From contig NZ_QXEC01000001.1 in assembly GCF_003583405.1 (NCBI RefSeq), positions 372,001 through 436,000 on the forward strand: 64,000 bases of DNA, written 5' to 3'. The notes below the pieces were generated by a model. That model saw only the letters and a program-made list of their open reading frames with translations. It was not told where the DNA came from and searched no databases. Shown here piece after piece: positions 33,846 through 41,843 of this stretch (position 1 is the stretch's first letter; every line of letters begins with the position of its first letter). A program made the translations under genes and the position numbers. Source of the stretch: Micromonospora radicis (GTDB taxonomy: Bacteria; Actinomycetota; Actinomycetes; Mycobacteriales; Micromonosporaceae).

Positions 33846-35090
33846 ATGACACTGTTCCGGGGACGCCGCATCCTGGCGGGTGCCATGACCCTGGTCGCCG
33901 CGGCCGCGCTGGCCGCGTGCGGCAGCAAGACCACCGACGCGAACACCTCCGCCGGCGTCACCGCCGACGTCTCCGGCGACACCGTCAAGGTGGGCCTGCT
34001 CAACTCCCTGTCCGGCACGATGGCCATCAGCGAGGTCACCGTCCGCGACTCGATCATGCTGGCGATCGAGGAGATCAACGCGGCCGGCGGAGTGCTCGGC
34101 AAGAAGGTCCAGCCGGTCGGTGAGGACGGTGCCTCGGACTGGCCGACCTTCGCCGAGAAGGCCGAGAAGCTGATCCGCGAGGACCGGGTCGCGGCGGTCT
34201 TCGGTTGCTGGACCTCGGCCAGCCGAAAGGCCGTCAAGCCGGTGTTCGAGAAGAACAAGGCGCTGCTGTTCTACCCCGTGCAGTACGAGGGACTGGAGCA
34301 GTCACCGTACATCTTCTACACCGGCGCCACGACGAACCAGCAGATCGTCCCGGGCCTGGACTACCTCAAGGCGCAGGGCGCCAAGTCGCTCTACCTGGTC
34401 GGTTCCGACTACGTGTTCCCGCGTACCGCGAACAAAATCATCAAGGCGTACGCCGAGGCAAACGGAATGACGGTGCTGGGCGAGGACTACGCCCCACTCG
34501 GCTCCACCGAGTTCGGCACCATCACCAACAAGGTGAAGTCCGCCGGGGCGGACGCGGTCTTCAACACTCTCAACGGCGACAGCAACGTGGCGTTCTTCAA
34601 GGAGTACAAGTCCGCCGGGCTGACCGCCACCAGCATGCCGGTGGTGTCGGTGTCGATCGCCGAGGAGGAGGTCAAGAGCATCGGCACCCAGTACCTGGAG
34701 GGCCAGCTGACCGCCTGGAACTACTACCAGACCACCCCTGGCGCGGCCAACGAGAAGTTCGTCGCCGCGTACAAGGCCAAGTACGGGGCGGACAAGCCGA
34801 CCAGCGACCCGATGGAGGCCGCGTACGTCTCGGTCTACCTGTGGAAGGCGATGGTGGAGAAGGCCGGCGCCTTCGACGTGGAGAAGGTCCGGGAGGCCTC
34901 CGACGGGATCACCTTCGAGGCTCCCGAGGGGCTGGTCACGGTGGACGGCGCCACCCAGCACATCGCGAAGACCGCCCGCGTCGGCAAGGTCGGCGCCGAC
35001 GGACTGATCACCGAGGTCTGGAACTCCGGCGACCCGATCACGCCGGATCCGTACCTCAAGAGCTACCCGTGGGCCGGCGGCCTGAGCTGA
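33846..35090 (+). CDS. urtA: Urea ABC transporter substrate-binding lipoprotein UrtA
   Basis: A 414-residue lipoprotein with GGGAG before ATG 33846. The signal peptide ends in lipobox LAAC (about residue 21). [42 protein letters not shown] and [11 protein letters not shown] are the UrtA/FmdD signature. It binds urea or short amides outside the cell and feeds UrtBC. It is first of urtABCDE and about 4.5 kb downstream of urease, giving import plus hydrolysis. Confidence 0.92.
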   Translation: MTLFRGRRILAGAMTLVAAAALAACGSKTTDANTSAGVTADVSGDTVKVGLLNSLSGTMAISEVTVRDSIMLAIEEINAAGGVLGKKVQPVGEDGASDWPTFAEKAEKLIREDRVAAVFGCWTSASRKAVKPVFEKNKALLFYPVQYEGLEQSPYIFYTGATTNQQIVPGLDYLKAQGAKSLYLVGSDYVFPRTANKIIKAYAEANGMTVLGEDYAPLGSTEFGTITNKVKSAGADAVFNTLNGDSNVAFFKEYKSAGLTATSMPVVSVSIAEEEVKSIGTQYLEGQLTAWNYYQTTPGAANEKFVAAYKAKYGADKPTSDPMEAAYVSVYLWKAMVEKAGAFDVEKVREASDGITFEAPEGLVTVDGATQHIAKTARVGKVGADGLITEVWNSGDPITPDPYLKSYPWAGGLS

Positions 35091-35207
35091 CCGGGCCGGC
35101 CCTGGCCCGGACGCCACGGGCCTGAGCTGATCCGGATGACCCTGACCCGGGCGGCGCGGCACGCACCGCCCGGGTCGGCACCCCACCAGCAGTACGGAGC
35201 ACCCACC

Positions 35208-36095
35208 GTGACAGTTCTCATCGGCCAACTCTTCACCGGCGTCAGCATCGGAGCGGTGCTGCTGCTCATCGCGCTCGGCCTGGCCCTCACGTTCGGCCAG
35301 ATGGGCGTGATCAACATGGCGCACGGCGAGTTCATCATGGCCGGCGCGTACACCACCTACGTCCTGCAACAGGTCGTCACCGTGGCCGGCTGGTCGTTGC
35401 TGGTCGCCCTGCCGGTCGCCTTCCTGGTGGCCGGCACGATGGGCGTACTGCTGGAGATCCTGCTGATCCGCCGCCTCTACGCCCGACCGCTGGACACCCT
35501 GCTGGTCACCTGGGGGGTGTCGCTGATCCTGCAACAACTCGCCCGGGACGTCTTCGGCAGCCCCAACGTGCAGACCCGGGCCCCGGAGCTGCTCACCGGC
35601 AACATCGCCCTGCCCGGCGGGATCACCGTGGCCAACAACCGGCTGTTCATCCTGGCGCTGGCCGGCGGCGCGGTCGTCGCGTTGACCGTCGCGCTGCGGG
35701 TGACGCCGCTGGGGCGCCGGATCCGGGCCGTGGTGCAGAACCGCGACCTGGCCGCCGTCTCCGGCATCGCCACCGCCCGGGTCGACCGGATGACCTTCTT
35801 CATCGGTTCCGGCCTGGCCGGGATCGCCGGGGTCGCCCTCACCCTGCTCGGTCCGATCGGCCCCACCATGGGCACCAACCTGATCATCGATGCCTTCCTG
35901 GTGGTCGTGGTCGGCGGGATCGGCCAGCTGAAGGGCACCGTGATCGTCGCCTTCGGCCTGGGCGTGCTGCAGGCCACCGGCGAGTACCTGACCACCCTCA
36001 GCGTCGCCAAGGTGATGGTCTTCGTCGCCATCGTCGCGTTCCTGCAGTGGCGGCCCCAGGGCATGTTCACCCTGCGAACCCGGAGTCTGGCATGA
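35208..36095 (+). CDS. urtB: Urea ABC transporter permease UrtB
   Basis: A 295-residue LivH-type permease. GTG 35208 has GGAG eight bases upstream; the longer frame adds an unlikely Arg/Pro-rich tail. GQLFTGVSIGAVLLLIALGLALTFGQMGVINMAHGEF and MGTNLIIDAFLVVVVGGIGQLKGT are typical of UrtB. It overlaps urtC by four bases. About eight membrane helices are visible. Confidence 0.92.
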   Translation: MTVLIGQLFTGVSIGAVLLLIALGLALTFGQMGVINMAHGEFIMAGAYTTYVLQQVVTVAGWSLLVALPVAFLVAGTMGVLLEILLIRRLYARPLDTLLVTWGVSLILQQLARDVFGSPNVQTRAPELLTGNIALPGGITVANNRLFILALAGGAVVALTVALRVTPLGRRIRAVVQNRDLAAVSGIATARVDRMTFFIGSGLAGIAGVALTLLGPIGPTMGTNLIIDAFLVVVVGGIGQLKGTVIVAFGLGVLQATGEYLTTLSVAKVMVFVAIVAFLQWRPQGMFTLRTRSLA

Positions 36096-37255
36096 CCACC
36101 GTCGCCCGAGATCCCGCCACCGACGTCGATCCCACACCGCCCGTGGAGAAGCCGGCCGCCGGGCCGTCGCGGCACCGCTTCCGCGCCGCCGCCGGATTCG
36201 CCCTCGGCGCCGCCCTGCTGTTCGCCGTGGCGCCGCTGGTGCTCTCGGACTTCCGGCTGTCGCTGCTGGCCAAGTACCTCTGCGTGGCCATGGTCGCGGT
36301 CGGCATCGGCCTGGCCTGGGGGCGCGGCGGCATGCTCGCCCTCGGCCAGGGCGTCTTCTTCGGCCTCGGCGGCTACGCGATGGCCATGCACCTCAAGCTC
36401 GCCGACGCGGGTCCGGGCAACATGCCCGACTTCATGATGCTGTACGGGCAACTCGACGAACTGCCGCTGTGGTGGCGGCCGTTCGCCAGCCCGTGGTTCG
36501 CGCTGCCCGCCACGGTGCTGCTGCCGATGGCGGTCGCCTTCGTCCTCGGTTCGCTGGTCTTCCGTCGCCGGGTCCGCGGCGCCTACTTCGCGATCCTCAG
36601 CCAGGCCCTCGCCGCCGCCATGGTGATCCTGCTGATCGGACAGCAGGGCACCACCGGCGGCACCAACGGCCTCACCGACATCCAGGGCTTCTTCGGCTAC
36701 GACCTGGACGACCCGGTCAACCAGCGGATGGTCTACTTCATCATCGCCGGTATCCTGCTGGCCCTGCTGGCGTTGACCCGGCACCTGATGCAGAGCCGCT
36801 ACGGCGAACTGCTGGTGGCGGTGCGCGACGGTGAGGAGCGGGTCCGGTTCCTCGGCTACGACCCGGCCACCGTCAAGCTCGTCGCGTACGTGGTGGCCGC
36901 GGGCATGGCCGGGCTGGCCGGTGCGCTGTTCGTGCCCGCGGTCGGCATCATCTCCCCGGCCCTGATCGGGATCGTGCCGTCCATCGAGTTCGTCATCGGC
37001 GTCGCCGTCGGTGGGCGGGCCACCCTACTCGGTCCGGTGCTCGGCGCGGTCGCGGTGGCCTGGGCGCGTACCGCCCTGTCGGAACGTTTCCCGGGCACCT
37101 GGACGTACCTGCAGGGGTTGCTCTTCGTGGTGGTGGTGGCGTTCCTGCCGGGCGGCCTGGCCTCGCTGGTCGGCCTGGCCCGTCGCCGCACCGACGGCGG
37201 GCGGCGTCCCGGGCCGCTGGTCCGGCTGCGTCGCTCCAGGGTGGAGGCGGGCTGA
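36092..37255 (+). CDS. urtC: Urea ABC transporter permease UrtC
   Basis: A 387-residue LivM-type permease starting MTTVARDPATDV at ATG 36092. GRGGMLALGQGVFFGLGGYAMAMHLKL and TTGGTNGLTDIQGFFGY are UrtC features. VRDGEERVRFLGYDPATVKL is the cytosolic coupling loop. The first 45 residues are polar and Pro-rich. Its stop overlaps urtD (TGATG). Confidence 0.92.
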   Translation: MTTVARDPATDVDPTPPVEKPAAGPSRHRFRAAAGFALGAALLFAVAPLVLSDFRLSLLAKYLCVAMVAVGIGLAWGRGGMLALGQGVFFGLGGYAMAMHLKLADAGPGNMPDFMMLYGQLDELPLWWRPFASPWFALPATVLLPMAVAFVLGSLVFRRRVRGAYFAILSQALAAAMVILLIGQQGTTGGTNGLTDIQGFFGYDLDDPVNQRMVYFIIAGILLALLALTRHLMQSRYGELLVAVRDGEERVRFLGYDPATVKLVAYVVAAGMAGLAGALFVPAVGIISPALIGIVPSIEFVIGVAVGGRATLLGPVLGAVAVAWARTALSERFPGTWTYLQGLLFVVVVAFLPGGLASLVGLARRRTDGGRRPGPLVRLRRSRVEAG

Positions 37256-38028
37256 TGACCGAGCAGCTGTACGGGCTGTCCATCCGCGACCTGCGGGTCA
37301 GCTTCGACGGGTTCACCGCCGTGGACGGGGTGAGCCTGGACGTGGCACCGGGCGACATCCGGTTCCTCATCGGACCCAACGGTGCCGGCAAGACGACCCT
37401 GGTCGACGCGGTCACTGGGCTGGTGAAGGCGACCGGCTCGGTCCGCTTCGGCGACCGGGAACTGCTCGGTCGCCCGGTACACCGGATCAGCCGTCTCGGT
37501 GTCGGCCGGACCTTCCAGACCTCGACGGTGTTCGAGGAGCTGACCGTCCTGCAGAACCTCGACATCGCCGCCGGGGCCCGGCGTAGCTGGGCGACCCTGT
37601 TGCGGCGGCGGCACGGGGTGCCCGACGAGGTGGCCGAGGCGCTCGAGGTGATCGGCCTGGCGGGCCGGGCCGACCAACTCGCCGGCACCCTCGCCCACGG
37701 GCAGAAACAGTGGCTGGAGATCGGCATGCTGCTCGTCCAGGACGTCCGGCTGCTGCTGCTCGACGAGCCGGTCGCCGGGATGAGCCACGAGGAACGCGAC
37801 GCCACCGGGCAACTGCTGGAACAGGTCAGCCAGGACCGTACGGTGGTGGTGATCGAGCACGACATGGACTTCCTGCGCCGCTTCGCGCGTACGGTCACCG
37901 TGCTGCACGCGGGTCGGGTGCTCAGCGAGGGCACCGTCGCGCAGGTGCAGGCCGACCCGCGCGTCCAGGAGGTCTACCTCGGCCACCCGGTCGACGCCGG
38001 GTCGGCCCCGACGGCTACGGAGGCATGA
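37255..38028 (+). CDS. urtD: Urea ABC transporter ATPase UrtD
   Basis: A 257-residue LivG-type ATPase with Walker A GPNGAGKTT, Walker B LLLLDEPVAGMS and switch VIEHDMDFL. The signature LAHGQKQWLEIGMLL is the UrtD-specific form of LSGGQ. It pairs with UrtE to drive the UrtBC channel. It overlaps urtE by four bases. Confidence 0.92.
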   Translation: MTEQLYGLSIRDLRVSFDGFTAVDGVSLDVAPGDIRFLIGPNGAGKTTLVDAVTGLVKATGSVRFGDRELLGRPVHRISRLGVGRTFQTSTVFEELTVLQNLDIAAGARRSWATLLRRRHGVPDEVAEALEVIGLAGRADQLAGTLAHGQKQWLEIGMLLVQDVRLLLLDEPVAGMSHEERDATGQLLEQVSQDRTVVVIEHDMDFLRRFARTVTVLHAGRVLSEGTVAQVQADPRVQEVYLGHPVDAGSAPTATEA

Positions 38029-38720
38029 TGCTCACCATCCGCGGCGTGCATGCCGGGTACGGACGTAGCCGGGTACTGCACGGCGTCGACGTCACGGTGC
38101 CCGGCGACGGGGTGGCCACCGTGCTCGGCCACAACGGTGCCGGCAAGTCGACCCTGCTGCGGGTCGCCGCCGGCCTGCTGCGGCCCAGCGCCGGTCGGGT
38201 CGAGTTCCACGGCGAGGACATCACCCGGCTCGCCCCGCACCAGCGGGTCGCCCGGGGCATCGCGTACGTGCCGCAGGGCCAGCAGTGCTTTCCGCACCTC
38301 ACCGCGGCGGAGAACCTGCGCCTGGTCGCCGACGGCCGGCGCGACGGGGCGGCGGCCACCGCCGAGGTGCTGGACCTGTTCCCGGCGCTGCGTACGCTGC
38401 TGCGCCGCCGGGCCGGGCTGCTCTCCGGCGGGCAACGCCAGCAGTTGGCCATCGCCCGGGCGCTGATCACCCGGCCCCGGCTGCTGATGCTGGACGAACC
38501 GACCGAGGGTATCCAGCCCTCGGTGGTGACCGAGATCCAGGACCGGATCGTGGCGCTGATCGCGCAGACCGGCTTCAGCGTGCTGCTGGTCGAGCAGCAC
38601 CTCGGGTTCGCGCTGCGGGTGGCCGACCGCTACCACGTGTTGGAGTCCGGGCGGGTCACCTCCGCGGGCGACGGCGGCGGCGACGCGGAACGCACCGTCC
38701 GGGAGGCGCTCGCCGTTTAG
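38025..38720 (+). CDS. urtE: Urea ABC transporter ATPase UrtE
   Basis: A 231-residue LivF-type ATPase: Walker A GHNGAGKST, signature LSGGQRQQLAIARAL, Walker B LLMLDEPTEGIQPS, switch LVEQHLGFAL. The TEGIQPS sequence is characteristic of UrtE. GGAGGC precedes ATG 38025; ATG 38028 is also possible. It is the last gene of the operon, followed by stacked hairpins. Confidence 0.92.
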   Translation: MMLTIRGVHAGYGRSRVLHGVDVTVPGDGVATVLGHNGAGKSTLLRVAAGLLRPSAGRVEFHGEDITRLAPHQRVARGIAYVPQGQQCFPHLTAAENLRLVADGRRDGAAATAEVLDLFPALRTLLRRRAGLLSGGQRQQLAIARALITRPRLLMLDEPTEGIQPSVVTEIQDRIVALIAQTGFSVLLVEQHLGFALRVADRYHVLESGRVTSAGDGGGDAERTVREALAV

Positions 38721-38739
38721 TCGGCTGATCAACTTCCTG

Positions 38740-38875
38740 TCGGCGGAATGGCGGTTTCCGGTCGGCGGGGTCACCACCATTCCGCCGAGACGGTGCGCGG
38801 CCCTTCCTGCCCCACCCGCCGGACGGGTCGGGGCAGGGGCCGTCCGGGTGTCGGGTGACCGCCCCGGACGGCCCC
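38740..38875. terminator. Three strong hairpins between convergent urtE and Rieske genes
   Basis: (1) TCGGCGGAATGG (38740-38751) pairs perfectly with 38777-38788. (2) CCTGCCCC with inner ACCCG pairs with CGGGT and GGGGCAGG (38806-38837). (3) GGGGCCGTCCGGG (38836-38848) pairs perfectly with 38863-38875. There are no U-tracts; they probably end both convergent transcripts. Confidence 0.65.
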
Positions 38876-38916
38876 GCGCGGCCCGGGCCTGGGGTGGGCC
38901 GCGTCATCGGGTACGC

Positions 38917-39393
38917 CTACACCAACCGGATCGCGTCACCGTCGACGGTGACGTTCGCGGCGGGCAGCGGGGCTCCGGCCGGTCCACTACGGACGGAACC
39001 GTCCGCGATGTCGAAGACACTGTTGTGGCAGGCGCAGGTGATCACGCCGTCGTTCACCGAGGTGACGGTGCAGCCCTGGTGGGTGCACTTGGCCGAGAAC
39101 GCCTTGATCTCGCCCTCGGTGGGTTGGGTGACCACCACCCCCGCCGCGGCGAAGATCGCGCCACCGCCGACCGGGATGTCGGCGAGGGTGGCCAACGCCG
39201 GCGCCCCGCTGCCGTCGTCCGGCGCGCCCGAACCGGAGGGGTCGGCGCTGCCGCCGGGGGAGACCGGCGCGGGCGGTGCCGCGGCCGGTTCACCGTAGGT
39301 CGCGCAGCCGGTCAGCGCGGCGACTCCCGCCGCGCCGGTGCCGGCCAGGAAGGCCCGCCGCGACCGGCAACAGCCGGCCTGCTCGTGGTTCAT
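38917..39393 (-). CDS. Tat-exported Rieske [2Fe-2S] lipoprotein
   Basis: A 158-residue protein. The N-terminus has a twin-arginine motif (SRRAFLAG) and a lipobox (LTGC). A Gly/Pro/Ser-rich linker precedes the Rieske domain, with cluster motifs CTHQGC and CACHNSVFD (C-x-H and C-x2-H). It is an electron-transfer protein on the outer face of the membrane. It follows the DUF6529 gene by 27 bases, suggesting an electron path between them. Confidence 0.87.
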   Translation of the reverse strand: MNHEQAGCCRSRRAFLAGTGAAGVAALTGCATYGEPAAAPPAPVSPGGSADPSGSGAPDDGSGAPALATLADIPVGGGAIFAAAGVVVTQPTEGEIKAFSAKCTHQGCTVTSVNDGVITCACHNSVFDIADGSVRSGPAGAPLPAANVTVDGDAIRLV

Positions 39394-39420
39394 CTGTGCT
39401 GCCTTGCCTTTCCCGAGGTT

Positions 39421-40053
39421 TCAGAACTGGATGCCGAAGGTGGTGAAGTACCAGACCGACGAGGTCAGGAAGATCCCGATCAGGGCGACGAAGACGACCC
39501 CGCCGACCGCCGGCAGCACCCAGCCGGCGAGACCCCGCTTGGGCAGGGTCAGCATCTTGGTGGCGAACGCGCCGAAGAAGAAGCAGCCCAACAGGGAGTG
39601 CAGCAGCACCCGGGTGTCGAAGTCGGCGAAGCCGAGCGCGTACAGGCAGTGCACCGCGACCGGGACGGTGAGCAGGAACGCGATCCGGCCGGACCAGCGG
39701 TGCGCCGGGCCCGCCCAGGACGGCGAGAAGCCACCGAGCCGCCCCCACATCGCCAGTGCGGACAGCAGTTGGATCACCGCGAAGAACGCCGCGCCGGTGC
39801 CCAGCCACACCTTCACCGTCAGCGGCGACGAGAAGCCGGCCACGTTGACCGCGATCCCGGTCGGAGTGTGGGTGCGGCCGTAGACGCCGAGTGCCACCGC
39901 CACCGCGGCCCCGACCAGCAGCGGTACCACCATCGAGGGGCGCCGCCGCTGGGCGCCCGGCGGCGGGCCGCCGAACTCGCGGATCACCTCGACGTCGGGT
40001 GCGGGCGCCCGGCGGGGGACCGTACGCACGTTGCCCTGTCGGTGCTGGGACAT
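39421..40053 (-). CDS. DUF6529-like membrane protein (putative haem b protein)
   Basis: A 210-residue protein with about five hydrophobic segments. Membrane His residues occur in GPAHRWSGRIAFLLTVPVAVHCLY and RVLLHSLLGCFFFGAFATKM, a spacing that could bind haem as in cytochrome b561/ferric-reductase-like proteins. The DUF6529 name is from memory. ATG 40053 overlaps the upstream stop (TGATG). It probably passes electrons to or from the neighbouring Rieske protein; the partner and direction are unknown. Confidence 0.68.
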   Translation of the reverse strand: MSQHRQGNVRTVPRRAPAPDVEVIREFGGPPPGAQRRRPSMVVPLLVGAAVAVALGVYGRTHTPTGIAVNVAGFSSPLTVKVWLGTGAAFFAVIQLLSALAMWGRLGGFSPSWAGPAHRWSGRIAFLLTVPVAVHCLYALGFADFDTRVLLHSLLGCFFFGAFATKMLTLPKRGLAGWVLPAVGGVVFVALIGIFLTSSVWYFTTFGIQF

Positions 40054-40829
40054 CACCGCGCCCCGGGGACGACCGGTACGGCGTTGATGGTGACCCCGTT
40101 GACGACGGTGCTGTAGAAGGCGGGATCCAACGGCGGTGCGGGAATCGGCTTGCCGTTCCAGGTGACGATGCCGATCTGCGTCCCGTCGGGGAGCATGATC
40201 CATCCACCGTCGATGCCGGCCTTGCGGACCTCGTCGTCGGCGCGGTAGATCGCCGCGGCGGTGCCCGAGCCGGACTTGGTGACCGCCTCGTCGACCGCCT
40301 TCTCGTCGGGCTCGGCGGTGAACTTCCACCGCCGGACGCCGACGATCATCTCGCCGCTGGCGTTGTCCCCCCGGATGATGCCGGTCAGTTTCGCGTCCGG
40401 GCCGGTCAGTTCGATCTTCCCGTCCCGGACCGTGCCGGAGAGCCACACCTCCATCGCCCGGCCGTCGCAGACGTACGCCTCCGCCTTGCCGCCCTTGACG
40501 GTGATGGCGATGGTGGCACCGTTCTCCAACTGGCCGATCCAGTTCTGCTCGACCGTGTTGACCTCGGTGCTGTCGGACCGGCCCGGGCCGGACGGTGGGG
40601 ACACCTCGGCCGGTCGGGTACTCGCGGGGTCGGGTTGCTCCTCGTCCGCCGGTGTCTCGGCCTCGACGTCGGTCTCGACGTCGTCGGCCGGTGGCGCGGC
40701 GGCGGCCGGTGGGCCGTTCCCCGCGACCGGTTGGGTGCCCGGCGGGGATGCCTGCGCACTCATCGTGAACAGCACAGCAGCCGTCACCGCCCCCGACAGG
40801 AGGGTGAGCAACGGGGTCAGGCGCTTCAT
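40053..40829 (-). CDS. Secreted hypothetical protein of the Rieske operon
   Basis: A 258-residue protein with a Sec signal peptide (MKRLTPLLTLLSGAVTAAVLF...). A long acidic Pro-rich segment (residues 30-95) follows. The C-terminal half is beta-rich (ATIAITVKGGKAEAYVCDG, MEVWLSGTVRDGKIELTG). I do not recognise the family. It is first of a three-gene operon with DUF6529 and Rieske genes, so an extracytoplasmic role beside that redox chain is inferred. Confidence 0.72.
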   Translation of the reverse strand: MKRLTPLLTLLSGAVTAAVLFTMSAQASPPGTQPVAGNGPPAAAAPPADDVETDVEAETPADEEQPDPASTRPAEVSPPSGPGRSDSTEVNTVEQNWIGQLENGATIAITVKGGKAEAYVCDGRAMEVWLSGTVRDGKIELTGPDAKLTGIIRGDNASGEMIVGVRRWKFTAEPDEKAVDEAVTKSGSGTAAAIYRADDEVRKAGIDGGWIMLPDGTQIGIVTWNGKPIPAPPLDPAFYSTVVNGVTINAVPVVPGAR

Positions 40830-40970
40830 GGGCCACTCCCTTCGGCGAGAGGTACGGCCACGTTGCTACATCGGTTCAATCCGCGCGCGGAGAACCCCGG
40901 ATCCGATGTCGACGGTGTCCGGTTCTCACCCACTCGGGTGGGATAACCATAAATTAACAACATCAGCGTT

Positions 40971-41003
40971 TGTCACTTGCGTGTCACACGCTATCCAGTG
41001 ACA
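40971..41003. promoter_or_regulatory. TGTCAC direct repeats and an inverted copy upstream of the HPP gene
   Basis: TGTCAC at 40971-40976 and 40982-40987 are 11 bases apart, one helical turn, and GTGACA (40998-41003) is an inverted copy. They sit beside an AT-rich patch (40933-40970) in the 387-bp gap between the secreted-protein gene and the HPP gene. A TTGGATCC/GGATCCAA inverted repeat lies further on (41034-41065). The 11-bp spacing fits an OmpR-type response regulator; no regulator is adjacent. Confidence 0.4.
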
Positions 41004-41216
41004 GGATGCACTTAAAGCGTTAGGCTGCCCGATGTTGGATCCCGTGCGACGGGGGTCTCGGATCCAATGTCCTGCCTGGTGGGGGAGCTGTCCGGGGGCG
41101 TACCAGAGTTCGGGGAGGGGCACGCGCCGCAGCACCGGAGGTCGCGTGAGCGTGACGCCGGGGGGCAGCACTCCGTTTACGGAACGGCAACGTCAAGGCA
41201 TGGCTGGGGGAGACGC

Positions 41217-41753
41217 GTGCTTGTCGTACGGTCGTTGGCGCACGGGGTCGGTCGACCCTGGTCGCTGCGGACAGCGGTGCTCGCCGGGGTGGGCGGAGCA
41301 CTGGGCATCGGCACGGTGGCACTGCTCGGCTTGCTCTCCGGCGCCCCGCTGCTGATCGCCCCGATGGGCTCCACCTGCATGATGCTCTTCGGCGCGCCAC
41401 AGGCGCCCTTCGCCCAGCCGCGCAACGTCCTCGGCGGACACCTCATCTGCACCGTGGTCGGCCTGGTCGCGGTGTCGATGCTGGGCGCCGCGCCGTGGGC
41501 GATCGGCGTCGCCGTCGGGTTCGCCATGGCCGTGATGGGACTGACCCGCTCGTTCCACCCGCCGGCCGGCGGCGACACCGTGCTGGTGATGCTGGTCCAG
41601 CCCAGTTGGCTGTTCCTGTTCGCGCCGGTGCTGCTCGGTTGTGTCGTCCTGCTCGGCATCGCGCTGCTGTTCCACAACGCGCACACCCGCGGCTCCTACC
41701 CGGTTCTCGAGGGCGGCCCCGAACCTCACCGGGTGGTGGCCCCCGGGGGCTGA
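41217..41753 (+). CDS. HPP-family integral membrane protein
   Basis: A 178-residue protein from GTG 41217, with GGGGGAG five bases upstream. About five hydrophobic segments surround the diagnostic motif RSFHPPAGGD (HPP). LIAPMGSTCMMLFGAPQAPFAQPRN is the conserved preceding loop. Cyanobacterial members transport nitrite; the role here is unproven. A longer in-frame start at 41067 adds a polar Arg/Gly-rich tail and is rejected. Confidence 0.8.
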   Translation: MLVVRSLAHGVGRPWSLRTAVLAGVGGALGIGTVALLGLLSGAPLLIAPMGSTCMMLFGAPQAPFAQPRNVLGGHLICTVVGLVAVSMLGAAPWAIGVAVGFAMAVMGLTRSFHPPAGGDTVLVMLVQPSWLFLFAPVLLGCVVLLGIALLFHNAHTRGSYPVLEGGPEPHRVVAPGG

Positions 41754-41843
41754 ACCAGGTCCACGGCCGGGCCGGCGCCCGCCGCACCGACCTTCGGATA
41801 TCCGTACGACCCGATCGCGTCGAGATGGGAGAGGGACGAGCAG

